Assembly (NCBI RefSeq): GCF_947387555.1
Contig: NZ_CANDNZ010000015.1
Coordinates: forward strand, 1-64,000
Reading direction: 5' to 3'
Length of the DNA: 64,000 bases
DNA from: Thalassomonas sp. RHCl1
GTDB taxonomy: Bacteria; Pseudomonadota; Gammaproteobacteria; Enterobacterales; Alteromonadaceae
Shown here: positions 41,945 through 50,699 of the stretch, piece by piece
How the letters are laid out: each line of letters starts with the position of its first letter
How positions within the stretch are numbered: the stretch's first letter is position 1
Program-made: the position numbers and the translations under genes
The notes under the pieces: generated by a model
Told to the model about the DNA's origin: nothing
Seen by the model: only the letters and a program-made list of their open reading frames with translations
Database searches by the model: none

Positions 41945-42634
41945 TCAATAGTTAATTGTTGGTTTTTTTATCAGTTGTATATGTTTACCATCAATAAACT
42001 GAGATTTATCAAGGTCATTGAGGTAATTTAGCTTGCCTTCAATTAACAGGGTATCGCCGGGGGCAGCATGCTCGCTCAGGTATAATGCCTGTTTTCCCCA
42101 GATATGAAGCGGGCGGGTCACCGTCAGTTGTTTTGGTTTTTTGCCTGTTGTTGACGCGGTTTCGAAGAAGATTGAAATATCGGCATGCGCCAGGGTTTTA
42201 TTGTTTTCCGTGGTCACCTGGGTAAGGGGAGCGGTTAAGGTTGCGCTGCAATGGACCTGGTTGATCTCCTGGGTATAACCTTTGGCAAATGCCTGGATAA
42301 AGGTGGCGTTGACGGTTTCTTTCGGGGCGTAGTCATGGCTGGCCAGGTAACCCTGCACCAGCAGAATATCGCCTTTTTGCGCCCGGGCGATCACTTGTTC
42401 GACACTGTCGCCAACCACCTTGATATGGTGAAAACTGGTCCATTGTTTTTGGCTGTTGGTTTTTTTATCCAGCCATTTGCTGTGGGTGGCCAGGGTTAAC
42501 TCGGTAATGGCCTGCACCGGATTTGCCAGGTAGCGGATTTCGGGTTTGTTGACTAAATTGCCCAGTAAAGTGACTGAATTTAATTGCAGGTCATTGATCT
42601 GGAGGTTGGCAGATGCCGAGGTAGCGTGAGACAT
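41945..42634 (-). CDS. SSB-like protein with two OB folds
   Basis: A 229-residue protein. Residues about 15-105 resemble an SSB/PriB oligonucleotide-binding fold (NSVTLLGNLVNKPEIRYL, TLATHSKWLDKK, QWTSFHHIKVVGD, KGDILLVQGYL). Residues about 145-225 appear to be a second OB fold (ADISIFFETAS, TVTRPLHIWGKQALYLSE, GDTLLIEGKLNYL). It lacks the acidic C-terminal tip of canonical SSB, so it is not the housekeeping gene. Probably a single-strand-binding accessory of unknown process. Transcribed leftward, upstream of the SHOCT gene. Confidence 0.75.
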   Translation of the reverse strand: MSHATSASANLQINDLQLNSVTLLGNLVNKPEIRYLANPVQAITELTLATHSKWLDKKTNSQKQWTSFHHIKVVGDSVEQVIARAQKGDILLVQGYLASHDYAPKETVNATFIQAFAKGYTQEINQVHCSATLTAPLTQVTTENNKTLAHADISIFFETASTTGKKPKQLTVTRPLHIWGKQALYLSEHAAPGDTLLIEGKLNYLNDLDKSQFIDGKHIQLIKKPTINY

Positions 42635-42748
42635 AAAAACGATCCTTTGAATTGCCGGCCAGGATTTTCGACAGTTTGAAAGTTGCTAGATCATAGCAAA
42701 CGAAATAATTAATTGATCACCTTCAATGGTCTAAACACACAATTTCTT

Positions 42749-42812
42749 CGTTGCGTTCAATCCCAATAGCTGGCTATTGCTCAATCGCGCGCCTCGCCTG
42801 CATGGATGCAGG
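42749..42812. repeat. palindromic intergenic repeat
   Basis: Two short palindromes, CAATAGC-TG-GCTATTG (42764-42779) and CCTGCAT-GG-ATGCAGG (42797-42812), preceded by TTCGTTGCGTTCAATCCC. The combination looks like a dispersed intergenic repeat of marine Alteromonadales, from memory. Only one copy is in this window. The rest of this 377-base gap has no gene. Confidence 0.45.
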
Positions 42813-42933
42813 TGCTTAGCTTTAGTCTGGAACAATAAAGCTGTGAACTTGAATGTTTATCCTCATTGAATCTTGAGCAATTATTTATCACGTTTGGTAT
42901 AAGACTATTTATAATAAAGGGTTTTTGAGAAAA

Positions 42934-42971
42934 TAAAAAGCCAGCACCGGCATTGAATATCGGTGCTGGCT
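42934..42971 (-). terminator. terminator after fabH
   Basis: AGCCAGCACCG (42939-42949) / CGGTGCTGGCT (42961-42971), eleven perfect pairs, followed leftward by TTTTATTTTC. It ends the fabH transcript. Confidence 0.88.
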
Positions 42972-43011
42972 CAGATGTGTCGGTGTCGGCGAAAACCGGT
43001 CAAACGACAGG

Positions 43012-44091
43012 TTAAGCTTCCTGGTTCAGGCAATGCTTGATCGCCACCGACAGCAGTTCTTTTGCCGTGGCGTCACTGGCCGGTAATTCGGCATCGCTGG
43101 TAGCGACTGGGGTGACTCTTTGCCCCCATTTGATATAACCCGCGCCCCAGGTTAAGCCGGCGCCAAAAGCGGCGGTCATAATATTATCGCCGGGTTTGAT
43201 GCGACCGTTTTCCAGTGCTTCACATAAGGCGATTGGTACCGTAGCGGCAGAGGTATTGCCGTATTTTTCGATATTCACCATTACCTGGTCGTCACTGAGT
43301 TCGAACTGTTTTTGCAAGGCGGCAATAATGCGTAAGTTGGCCTGATGCGGTACCAGCAAGTTAATGTCGTCGACATTAAGCTCAGCCTGTTCGAGTACGG
43401 TTTGTGCTGCCGTGCCCATGCCTTTTACCGCGCGGCGGAAAATATCTTTACCGATAAAATGTACGTCTAATGCGGTCGGGGCATTTTCATAACGGTCCAT
43501 GTCGGTACCGAAACCGCGTATTTCCAAAACGTCCCTGGCTTCGGTATCGCAACCGAGTTTGGCATTGACCAAACCGAGTTTTTCTTCGCTGGCTTCAATC
43601 ACCACAGCGCCGGCGCCGTCGCCAAACAATACCGCGGTTTCCCGGCGCGACCAGTTAATAAACCAGCTCATGCGCTCAGCGCCGATGACAAGCGCTTTTT
43701 TAACGGCGCCTACCCGTACCTGGGCGGTGGCGCTTTGCAGGGCATATAAAAAACCGGTACAGGCGGCGGTCATATCGGCGGCAGCGGCATTGTTTGCGCC
43801 GATCATTTTTTGCACCATGGAAGCGGTATTGGGCACTATGGTATCCGGGCAGGAAGTGGCGACCACTATCATATCGATTTCATCGGCGCTAACTCCGGCG
43901 GCGGCCATGGCACGCCGGGCGGCAACCGAGGCCAAATGGGCGGTATTTACATGTGAAATCCGGCGAGATTTAATACCGGTGCGGGTGGTGATCCACTCGT
44001 CACTGGTATCGACAAACGTTGAAAGATCATCATTGGTTAACGTTGCCGGAGGTAAGCACTTACCCCAGCCGGTAATTTCAGCATATAACAT
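43012..44091 (-). CDS. fabH: 3-oxoacyl-ACP synthase III family (FabH-like)
   Basis: A 359-residue thiolase-fold enzyme. The catalytic triad is present: Cys111 ([10 protein letters not shown]), His in LVPHQANLR and Asn in EKYGNTSAA. FabH condenses acetyl-CoA with malonyl-ACP to start fatty acid synthesis. It is about 40 residues longer than E. coli FabH at the C-terminus, and it stands alone, away from plsX/fabD, so it is probably a second copy with perhaps different acyl preference. Confidence 0.9.
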   Translation of the reverse strand: MLYAEITGWGKCLPPATLTNDDLSTFVDTSDEWITTRTGIKSRRISHVNTAHLASVAARRAMAAAGVSADEIDMIVVATSCPDTIVPNTASMVQKMIGANNAAAADMTAACTGFLYALQSATAQVRVGAVKKALVIGAERMSWFINWSRRETAVLFGDGAGAVVIEASEEKLGLVNAKLGCDTEARDVLEIRGFGTDMDRYENAPTALDVHFIGKDIFRRAVKGMGTAAQTVLEQAELNVDDINLLVPHQANLRIIAALQKQFELSDDQVMVNIEKYGNTSAATVPIALCEALENGRIKPGDNIMTAAFGAGLTWGAGYIKWGQRVTPVATSDAELPASDATAKELLSVAIKHCLNQEA

Positions 44092-44212
44092 ATAAATTCC
44101 TAAAATCTGCTATCAAAATGGATAGTGATACATCTGTTAACATCTTACTGGTCTGAGCTGATGTTTTCTAGCGATAAATTAGACAAATATTGATTATTCG
44201 CAAAAGAAAGGT

Positions 44213-44311
44213 GTGCTGGTGCGTAAAGGCGTTTCTGGCTGTGGTTGCTTTGGTGGTTCATGTATTTGTGGGGCTCCAGGGGGGGAAACCCTGGCTCAAG
44301 CAGCAGAATAA
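44213..44311 (+). CDS. possible cysteine-rich mini-peptide
   Basis: A 32-codon frame starting GTG with AAAGG nearby; a second GTG at 44219 has better spacing. The product has a basic start (LVRKG) and the striking core SGCGCFGGSCICGAPGG, four cysteines in two C-x-C pairs. It lies in the 545-base gap between fabH and the paralogue cluster. No modification enzyme is near, so this may be chance. The gap otherwise holds only the hairpin at 44573. Confidence 0.22.
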   Translation: MLVRKGVSGCGCFGGSCICGAPGGETLAQAAE

Positions 44312-44572
44312 CCAGGATTTAACTAAGCACGATGTGTATCACTAAACTGGCGTATAAAAGTTAGCCGTTTGTATATTTATTGTTTATTTTGCCCGCGAAA
44401 AACGCTATTATCCCGCCCTTGTTTTTTAGCGTTACTCTCGATTCCTGGAAGGTGTCAGGGGCTAAAAGCAGTTAACCACCTAACCGCATGGATGCTTGAG
44501 GAACAATATTCATTGTGCCGGGTATGTTTCAAAGGTTTCCCGCCCAATACTTGCTTCCCGATTGATGAGTAC

Positions 44573-44596
44573 TTAGTGCCAGGATCTGGGCACTAA
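44573..44596. repeat. hairpin before the paralogue cluster
   Basis: TTAGTGCC (44573-44580) / GGCACTAA (44589-44596); it can extend with CAG/CTG. It lies 40 bases before the first paralogue gene, so it may be an operator or leader hairpin. Confidence 0.5.
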
Positions 44597-44636
44597 TATT
44601 TCCTTAAACATTTATAAGCGGCAGTTACTTAATTTT

Positions 44637-45458
44637 ATGAAATCTACTTTATTCACCTTAGTGTTTTTGATCGGTCAAAGTATTGCTTTTGACGTGCAGG
44701 CAGCGGGGAAAATTACCTATCTCAATGTCGTGGACGATACCGTTTATTTCACCACAGATAAAGTAAAAGCCAGTACGCCAAGTTGCGTTGTCACTGAAAA
44801 TGCCGAGCAGTGGACGGTATCCCTGAACAATAAAACCGGCCGTGCTTTGTATTCCTTATTGGTGACTGCCATGGCGGGTAAACAGGCGATTAATATTGAA
44901 ACAGGTGCTGATTGCGGCGACATTGCCGGGATTGAAAGGGCAAAGGGGATCAGCTTACAACCAAGCAGTGAAACCTCTTCTGCAGGGCAAGTACAATGGG
45001 CCGGATATACAAGCGCGGTAAGAGGCCATTTTGTTTATCAGGATGGCGTGCGCAAGAGTCCGGTACTGGCTGCCACAGGTCTTTGTCAACAGCTGTGGCC
45101 TAAATCTCGAGTGATGCTCTGGAATGATTACCTTAGTATTCTCTCGACTTATCCGCATACGAATGAAATCTGGTTTTTAGATGCACTTGAGGCAGCCAGT
45201 GAAGCGAATACGAACGAATATAATGGCAAGCTTTCATCCGGGGCGTTGTTGGCCTTTAAAAATGGCCAGACTAAAACTTTAAATTATTATGGTAACGATA
45301 CCTCAAACCTAAATCAGAATGTTTCTTATAACACTCAATATAGCTGTTCAGATTGGACATCCAGTACGTCAGGTAGTAAAGGCATGGTAATGACGGTAAA
45401 TGGCGAGTTTACCAATTTGTATTGTAATAACTATCGCAAGCTGGCTTGTGTGTATTAA
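44637..45458 (+). CDS. secreted protein, shared N-domain with variable C-domain (paralogue A)
   Basis: A 273-residue protein: signal peptide (LFTLVFLIGQSIAFDVQA), then a shared domain of about 90 residues (GKITYLNVVDDTVYFTT, then WTVSLNNKTGRALYSLLVT, ADCGDIAGIERAKGI) with two cysteines that could pair. The C-terminal part (about 120-273) is unique and ends with spaced Cys and aromatic residues (SCSDWTSSTSG, NLYCNNYRKLACVY), which recalls lectin-like or DUF1554-type endings; this is tentative. First of three close tandem paralogues. Confidence 0.8.
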   Translation: MKSTLFTLVFLIGQSIAFDVQAAGKITYLNVVDDTVYFTTDKVKASTPSCVVTENAEQWTVSLNNKTGRALYSLLVTAMAGKQAINIETGADCGDIAGIERAKGISLQPSSETSSAGQVQWAGYTSAVRGHFVYQDGVRKSPVLAATGLCQQLWPKSRVMLWNDYLSILSTYPHTNEIWFLDALEAASEANTNEYNGKLSSGALLAFKNGQTKTLNYYGNDTSNLNQNVSYNTQYSCSDWTSSTSGSKGMVMTVNGEFTNLYCNNYRKLACVY

Positions 45459-45536
45459 TGAATGCAGTTGACCGAGACATTTTTAACAGCAACACAGTTA
45501 CACTCGAAACTCATTGACAAATTATTAAAGAAGCTT

Positions 45537-46409
45537 ATGAAAAAATATCTGTTATTACTTGCTGGTTTATTTGCAGCTACACCGGCCTTAGCCGCAGGAA
45601 AGATCACTTATCTTAATGTGGTAGACGATGTCGTTTATTTTACTACTGATGAAGCTAAAGTAAGTGCGCCGGCCTGCGTTGTCGCTGAAAATGCCCAGCA
45701 GTGGACAGTTTCCCTGAACAATAAAACCGGTCGAGCCTTGTATTCATTATTGGTTACCGCTATGGCGGGTAAACAGGCAATTAATATTGAAACTGGCAGT
45801 GATTGTGGTGATATATCGGGTATTGAGCGGGCTAAAGGGATCAGCTTGCAGCCGGTAAATAGTGAAACATCTTCGGGGAGTACTGCCACCGCAGTAAGGA
45901 ACAATGTGCTGTCGTATGGCGTTGAAACTAGTCAAAATTTTCAAATCATTAGCCGTAAAAATCTTTTTACTAACAGTTCGGGATTTTATACTGAAGAGTT
46001 TCATGGCGGATTGGGGAATTATAAGAAATTTTCTGTCAATAACAGCCGTCGCTTGGTTGCCAGTGCCGAGGGCAGCGGTTGGCTCACGGCAATTTTAACG
46101 CCTGAAACGAATGGTACAGATACCAGTGATAAAACGACCCTGGAAGTGATTATTGACGGTGAGAATACCACGATGGAATTGTCAAAAAACGGCTATGGCA
46201 GTTTTTTCTTCGGGTTAACAGAGCCGAGTGATTCTGACCGGGATAAGCGTCATATCGTGGCGCCTGTTGAAGTGGTTCAGCAGGGGAAAGGGATCTACTT
46301 TGAAACCAGCCTGGAAGTTTGGATCACGGAAGCTGCCGTAGCACAAAACGCCCAAGGTTTTGGCTATGCAGGAGTGCATTACATACTTGGCACAGAAGTA
46401 AAACAGTAA
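45537..46409 (+). CDS. secreted protein, shared N-domain with variable C-domain (paralogue B)
   Basis: A 290-residue protein starting KKYLLLLAGLFAATPALA, a signal peptide. The shared domain is about 89% identical to that of paralogue A over 88 residues (my count). The C-terminal 180 residues are unrelated to the others (NFQIISRKNLFTNSSGFYTEE, LEVIIDGENTTMELSKNG), beta-rich, without cysteines. The ATG at 45537 is used because the signal peptide starts there; the ribosome site is weak. Confidence 0.8.
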   Translation: MKKYLLLLAGLFAATPALAAGKITYLNVVDDVVYFTTDEAKVSAPACVVAENAQQWTVSLNNKTGRALYSLLVTAMAGKQAINIETGSDCGDISGIERAKGISLQPVNSETSSGSTATAVRNNVLSYGVETSQNFQIISRKNLFTNSSGFYTEEFHGGLGNYKKFSVNNSRRLVASAEGSGWLTAILTPETNGTDTSDKTTLEVIIDGENTTMELSKNGYGSFFFGLTEPSDSDRDKRHIVAPVEVVQQGKGIYFETSLEVWITEAAVAQNAQGFGYAGVHYILGTEVKQ

Positions 46410-46450
46410 TGGTAATGAGTTATCGGTTTAATCACACTCGAGGAAATAAA

Positions 46451-47215
46451 GTGACAGTAATAAAAAAATATTTACTACTTATCTCTACGTTGTTATTTAC
46501 TAATTTGAGTTATGCTGCGGGAAAAATTACCTACCTCAATGTAGTGGACGATACCGTTTATTTTACCACTGATGAAGCCAAAGCCAGCACGCCTGGTTGT
46601 GTGGTGACCGAAAATGCACAGCAGTGGACGGTATCCCTGAACAATAAAACCGGACGCGCCCTGTATTCGTTATTGGTTACTGCGATGGCGGGCAAGCAGG
46701 CGATTAATGTTGAAACGGGGGCTGACTGCGGCGATATAACAGGTATCGAGCGGGCGAAAGGTATTAGCTTACAACCAGCAACCGAGACAGCAAGTACAAG
46801 CGCTAATGGTAAAGCCCTTTATCTGTTCCAGGGAGATGGGGTTACTAAAGTGGGCCGTATTGCTGAAGTACTTTCACCTACGACATTTTATTATTTACCT
46901 GTTGGCAATGAAGAGCAGTTTGCATTCTATGACAGTGGTGCTCGTTTTGAAGAAGGGTATATGTACTTTGATGGCCCTGACTGTAGCGGTAATGTTGCCG
47001 GAAATAAAAATTTCTTAGAGAAAATATTTAGAAATAAACATTATAACGACGGTAGGTTATATCAAGCAGGTAGCTTACTTAATTTCCCAATGCAATCATA
47101 CTTATTATCTGATGGTACTTGCCAAGCTAATGTTACAACGGGCATATATATGACAATTAAGGAATATACCGATCCTTTATGTGGTGATTATGCATGTGTC
47201 ATAAAAGAAGACTAG
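46451..47215 (+). CDS. secreted protein, shared N-domain with variable C-domain (paralogue C)
   Basis: A 254-residue protein. The GTG at 46451 has GAGGA at the right spacing and begins a signal peptide (KKYLLLISTLLFTNLSYA). The shared domain is about 93% identical to paralogue A. The C-terminal part is again different, with several cysteines (DGPDCSGNVAGN, LSDGTCQANVTT, DPLCGDYACVI). Longer upstream frames are rejected because they would remove the signal peptide. Confidence 0.78.
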   Translation: MTVIKKYLLLISTLLFTNLSYAAGKITYLNVVDDTVYFTTDEAKASTPGCVVTENAQQWTVSLNNKTGRALYSLLVTAMAGKQAINVETGADCGDITGIERAKGISLQPATETASTSANGKALYLFQGDGVTKVGRIAEVLSPTTFYYLPVGNEEQFAFYDSGARFEEGYMYFDGPDCSGNVAGNKNFLEKIFRNKHYNDGRLYQAGSLLNFPMQSYLLSDGTCQANVTTGIYMTIKEYTDPLCGDYACVIKED

Positions 47216-47283
47216 TGTCGGCAGGTGAAGGTTTATTTGTGACTTTCCTGAAGTTTAATTGCTGTTTTAGAGATTACCAATTA

Positions 47284-47607
47284 ATGAAAAAATTATTAAT
47301 GAGCTTATTAACCTTAACTATTTCACAGCAGGTTATGGCTGAAAGTGCATTAACAGAAATCAAGGTCAGCGACGATATTCTGTACTTTGCGACATCAGAA
47401 GAACAGACGGCTACGGTTAGCTGTGTGCAGCCAGAGAACACCGGCACCTGGGCGGTGTCGATGAATTCATCTACCGGCAAAAATGCCTATACCGCATTAA
47501 TGACGGCGGCGGCCACCGGGCAAAAAATTACCGTTGTTTCGGCCAATGACTGTGCCGATAAAAGCGGTTTCGAACGTCCGGCCAGTATTGCTGTTAGCAG
47601 CAACTAA
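47284..47607 (+). CDS. secreted single-domain relative of the paralogue cluster
   Basis: A 107-residue protein with a signal peptide (KKLLMSLLTLTISQQVMA) and only a divergent version of the shared domain (TEIKVSDDILYFATS, WAVSMNSSTGKNAYTALMTAA, ANDCADKSGFERPASIAV). The two cysteines and the W-x-V-S and G-F-E-R-P positions are kept. It lacks any C-terminal extension, so it shows the domain alone is stable. Confidence 0.75.
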   Translation: MKKLLMSLLTLTISQQVMAESALTEIKVSDDILYFATSEEQTATVSCVQPENTGTWAVSMNSSTGKNAYTALMTAAATGQKITVVSANDCADKSGFERPASIAVSSN

Positions 47608-47648
47608 TCGCTGCTTTATCGAATAATAAATGAAATTTGAGGAATAAA

Positions 47649-48053
47649 ATGAAAAAGTTAACTGTATTATTTATCGGTTTGTTAAGCCTGGTATCAACGG
47701 CTCAGGCGGCTGAAGTGTTATGTAAAAATGCCCATGTCGACACCATCACGGTAGAAGGTAACCGGGACACCAGCACCAACCTGATCAGCCAAAGCCTGTT
47801 GATCAGCTTTAAAAATGCCAGCACAGGTGCTTTTGATAACTGTGGCGGCGCTTTCGACCGTTATGTTTATTTAAAGGCTGATCAAGTTAATACTGGTGTT
47901 TTTAATGCCATGGTATCTATCGCTTTTATGGCCAAAGCCAATAACTACGAAGTGGAATATATGATCAAGCCGACCAAAGACATTTACAGTGCAACCGAGC
48001 TGGCATATCTGCAAATTGTTGAGAATTCGGCTTTACCCGTGATTACTCCCTAA
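47649..48053 (+). CDS. secreted protein of unknown function
   Basis: A 134-residue protein with signal peptide (KKLTVLFIGLLSLVSTAQA) and a mature beta-rich part (VDTITVEGNRDTSTN, GAFDNCGGAFDRYVYLKA) with two cysteines. TGAGGA lies before the ATG at 47649. It is the fifth small secreted protein in the run; similarity to the shared domain is weak, at most in layout. Probably co-transcribed with the genes before it. Confidence 0.7.
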   Translation: MKKLTVLFIGLLSLVSTAQAAEVLCKNAHVDTITVEGNRDTSTNLISQSLLISFKNASTGAFDNCGGAFDRYVYLKADQVNTGVFNAMVSIAFMAKANNYEVEYMIKPTKDIYSATELAYLQIVENSALPVITP

Positions 48054-48114
48054 CCTTTAATTTGCTTTTGGGCGTGTAACGCCTGCCGATAAAAATAACA
48101 CCAGGTTTTAGTTA

Positions 48115-50115
48115 ATGCTGACAAGCTCTAAATTCCCCTTCTTATGCGCTGGATGGCTGTTGCTGTTCAGTACCTTTAGCCAGGCCAATACCGAAGAGTA
48201 TGTGCCTGTGGTGGTTCACTATATTATGGATGAAATAGAGCCTGAGGCGGCAGGCACTATTACCCTGCCGGATATTAGCAATACCGGTGAATATACCGTT
48301 AGCTGGACGCTGGAACAGCCGGGTGAATATTATGTACTTGAAGCTTTGACGGCTGATAGCGGCAATAATCACTGGCAGCAGGTTTTTAGCGGAGATGCTA
48401 CCAGCTGGAGCGTTTCACAAGCCGACAACGGCCGCTATAAATACCAGGTAAAAGCCTGTGACAGCAACGGCTGTGGCAATTACCTGGAATCGGCTTATGT
48501 CACGGTTGAATTGCCGCCGAGTGAGCCAAGCAATGTTATTGCCGAACAAGTCGGTAATGAAAACAGTGTTCGTTGGACAGCGTCGACGCTGGCAAGCAAC
48601 AGCATAGCTAAGTCGGCTTTAAAACCAGCCGCCATGGCGAGCACTCAAGTGGCGAAAACGGCCCAAACACAAACCCAGACAAGTGAAATCATCACTTATT
48701 TGCTTGAACAAAGCATTAATGGTGACAACTACCAGCCGTTAGAGCAAACCACGGCCACCAGTTTTAGTCATACCGTTACCGAAAATGAAACCCGCCGTTA
48801 CCGGGTGAGTGCCTGTGATCAGGACCTATGTAGTAAACCTTCGGCGCAGTCAAATGCGGTCGGCGGTTTTGCCGGCACTAACCGTTTTACAGGTAGTGCC
48901 AGCGGAAATCAGGTGAATTTTACTTGGGATGAAGTTACCGGCGCCACCAGCTACCTGATCCAGGTGCAATATAACGGCGGCGAATGGCTGATCGTGGCCT
49001 TTACCGAGGAGCTTTATTATTTATACGACCTGCCCGGAGAAGGACAATATAACTTCCGGGTGCGGGCTTGTGATGCGCTGACTTGCTACGAAGGCTCTGC
49101 CCAGCAGTATGCAGTGACCATAAACAGTTCGGCGCAATGCCGACAATTTGCTGATCAGTTCCAGATTTACAGCGACAATGGCAATTATTACCTGGTAAGT
49201 CCGGATCCCACCCCGGCGATTGAATTTATTCCCGGTACCTTATTAATTCCGGTGCGTAAAGATAACGAGTTGCGCATGGGGTTATGGCAAATATCTCCCC
49301 TGCAATCGCCGGCGGAACACTGGCAACTGACCAGCATCAGCAAAGCCGAGTTTAAACAGGCAGGGGCTGCCAGCGGCGGCCTGTATATGTCGTGTCAGCC
49401 AGGTGAGTCATCATCGGCAATTTTAAGCTATCGCAATGTGGATGGCAGCGACAGTTTTTCGGTGCAGGCCGAGATGTCAAATGGCGTGGTGCCGACCTTA
49501 ACCATGCTGGACTCTGTGGTTCGTCCTTCCCGCCCGGTGGCTCTTCTTGAAGGTACCACCATCACCCTGAATTGGGACAGCATCCCTGAAAATACCGACT
49601 TGGTAGAAATTTATGTCAGTTACGGCGGTAGCCGCTGGGTGGATGTGACCAACTCATTGCAGCGGGTTGGCTCAGGCAATGAGCAGGCAGTGTTTACCGA
49701 CCTGGAGGAAGGTAGCCGGATATTCAAAATCCGCGCCTGTGATCTCAATCGGGCATGTACTGAGTTTTCTGAGTTATCGAATGAAACCGTTATTGGCTCA
49801 GCTCCCGTGGTTTACCGGGACAGTGAAGGCAACCTATATTTATGGTTCCCTTCCCGCTCAGCCAATGCTTACTATAAGTTAAGTGAAGGCAGCAATGGCT
49901 GGCAGGCCGAGTATTTAACCGCGCAAGAATGGAATACTCTGGATCCGGTTAATAGCTTTGAAGATAGCGGTTATCAGTTCGAATTCGGTGATTTTGCCGG
50001 TAATGAATTAATAGATTTCCGTATTTTTGATGACGGTATCTTGAATATCATTATTGAACAAAAAAGCCAGATACTTAATATCCGTACCGAATTAATGGGA
50101 GCCCCGGCTAGTTAA
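48115..50115 (+). CDS. exported fibronectin type III-like repeat protein
   Basis: A 666-residue protein with a signal peptide (FLCAGWLLLFSTFSQA) and at least three or four fibronectin-III-like repeats recognisable by recurring Y-x-V/F-x-V/I-R/K-A-C-D (YKYQVKACDSNGC, RRYRVSACDQDLC, YNFRVRACDALTC, RIFKIRACDLNRAC). A Cys pair within each repeat is constant. Such repeats precede Rhs or large adhesin modules in related bacteria, but here the protein ends without them. The last 100 residues are not recognised. Likely outer-surface or secreted, with the preceding secreted proteins. Confidence 0.78.
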   Translation: MLTSSKFPFLCAGWLLLFSTFSQANTEEYVPVVVHYIMDEIEPEAAGTITLPDISNTGEYTVSWTLEQPGEYYVLEALTADSGNNHWQQVFSGDATSWSVSQADNGRYKYQVKACDSNGCGNYLESAYVTVELPPSEPSNVIAEQVGNENSVRWTASTLASNSIAKSALKPAAMASTQVAKTAQTQTQTSEIITYLLEQSINGDNYQPLEQTTATSFSHTVTENETRRYRVSACDQDLCSKPSAQSNAVGGFAGTNRFTGSASGNQVNFTWDEVTGATSYLIQVQYNGGEWLIVAFTEELYYLYDLPGEGQYNFRVRACDALTCYEGSAQQYAVTINSSAQCRQFADQFQIYSDNGNYYLVSPDPTPAIEFIPGTLLIPVRKDNELRMGLWQISPLQSPAEHWQLTSISKAEFKQAGAASGGLYMSCQPGESSSAILSYRNVDGSDSFSVQAEMSNGVVPTLTMLDSVVRPSRPVALLEGTTITLNWDSIPENTDLVEIYVSYGGSRWVDVTNSLQRVGSGNEQAVFTDLEEGSRIFKIRACDLNRACTEFSELSNETVIGSAPVVYRDSEGNLYLWFPSRSANAYYKLSEGSNGWQAEYLTAQEWNTLDPVNSFEDSGYQFEFGDFAGNELIDFRIFDDGILNIIIEQKSQILNIRTELMGAPAS

Positions 50116-50446
50116 TAAAAGTCATCGCTATTGATATCGGGCAACCCTTGAGCTATCCTGATTTGGCTACTACCACTGCATTTGCCGGTGTGTACGTAGG
50201 GCTTTTTTGTGCGGTGAGGATAATAGTGCCGGGCAAAATATCGATCATGGAAAACAGTGGCTTGTAGACAGAATCACTCAGCTGGTAGCTGTGTTTGCCA
50301 TAGAAATCTGCGCCTATGTCATCATGAGCAATCATTACCATTTAGTGCTTAGAGTGAATCAGCATCAGGCAAGGCAATGGCAACTCCGGGAGGTGGCTTT
50401 ACGCTGAATGCAGCTTTTTAAAGGGCACCCTTTGGTTGACCGTTAT

Positions 50447-50490
50447 TTATCTGAGGCTGAAATCACTTTTATCTGAGGCTGAAATCACTC
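50447..50490 (+). repeat. 22-base tandem duplication in the transposase
   Basis: The unit TTATCTGAGGCTGAAATCAC plus two bases occurs twice in tandem with a period of 22. Because 22 is not a multiple of three, it shifts the frame of the transposase. The two copies are almost identical, so the event is recent relative to other lesions. Confidence 0.85.
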
Positions 50491-50627
50491 AGGCAGAAAC
50501 GGATAAAGCGCTGGAGCTGATTGAGACATGGCGGCTAAGGTTATTTGAATTGGGCTGCTTTATGCGTTGTTTGAATGAACATATAGCGATACAGGCGAAT
50601 AAGGAAGACAACTGCAAAGGCCGCTTT

Positions 50628-50699
50628 TATTCGTCACCATCCCTGGTACTCCCCCTTCGGGCCAGCTAAAGCTGTTCTAATTTTTTCCTGAAAAATTAG
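50628..50699 (+). repeat. 72-base insertion in the transposase
   Basis: The frame before it ends KGRF and the frame after resumes [11 protein letters not shown], as in intact relatives, so 72 bases were inserted. The insert keeps the frame but carries stop codons. It contains CTGG / CCAG and AATTTTT / AAAAATT inverted repeats, so it is probably a small palindromic repeat element. Confidence 0.6.
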
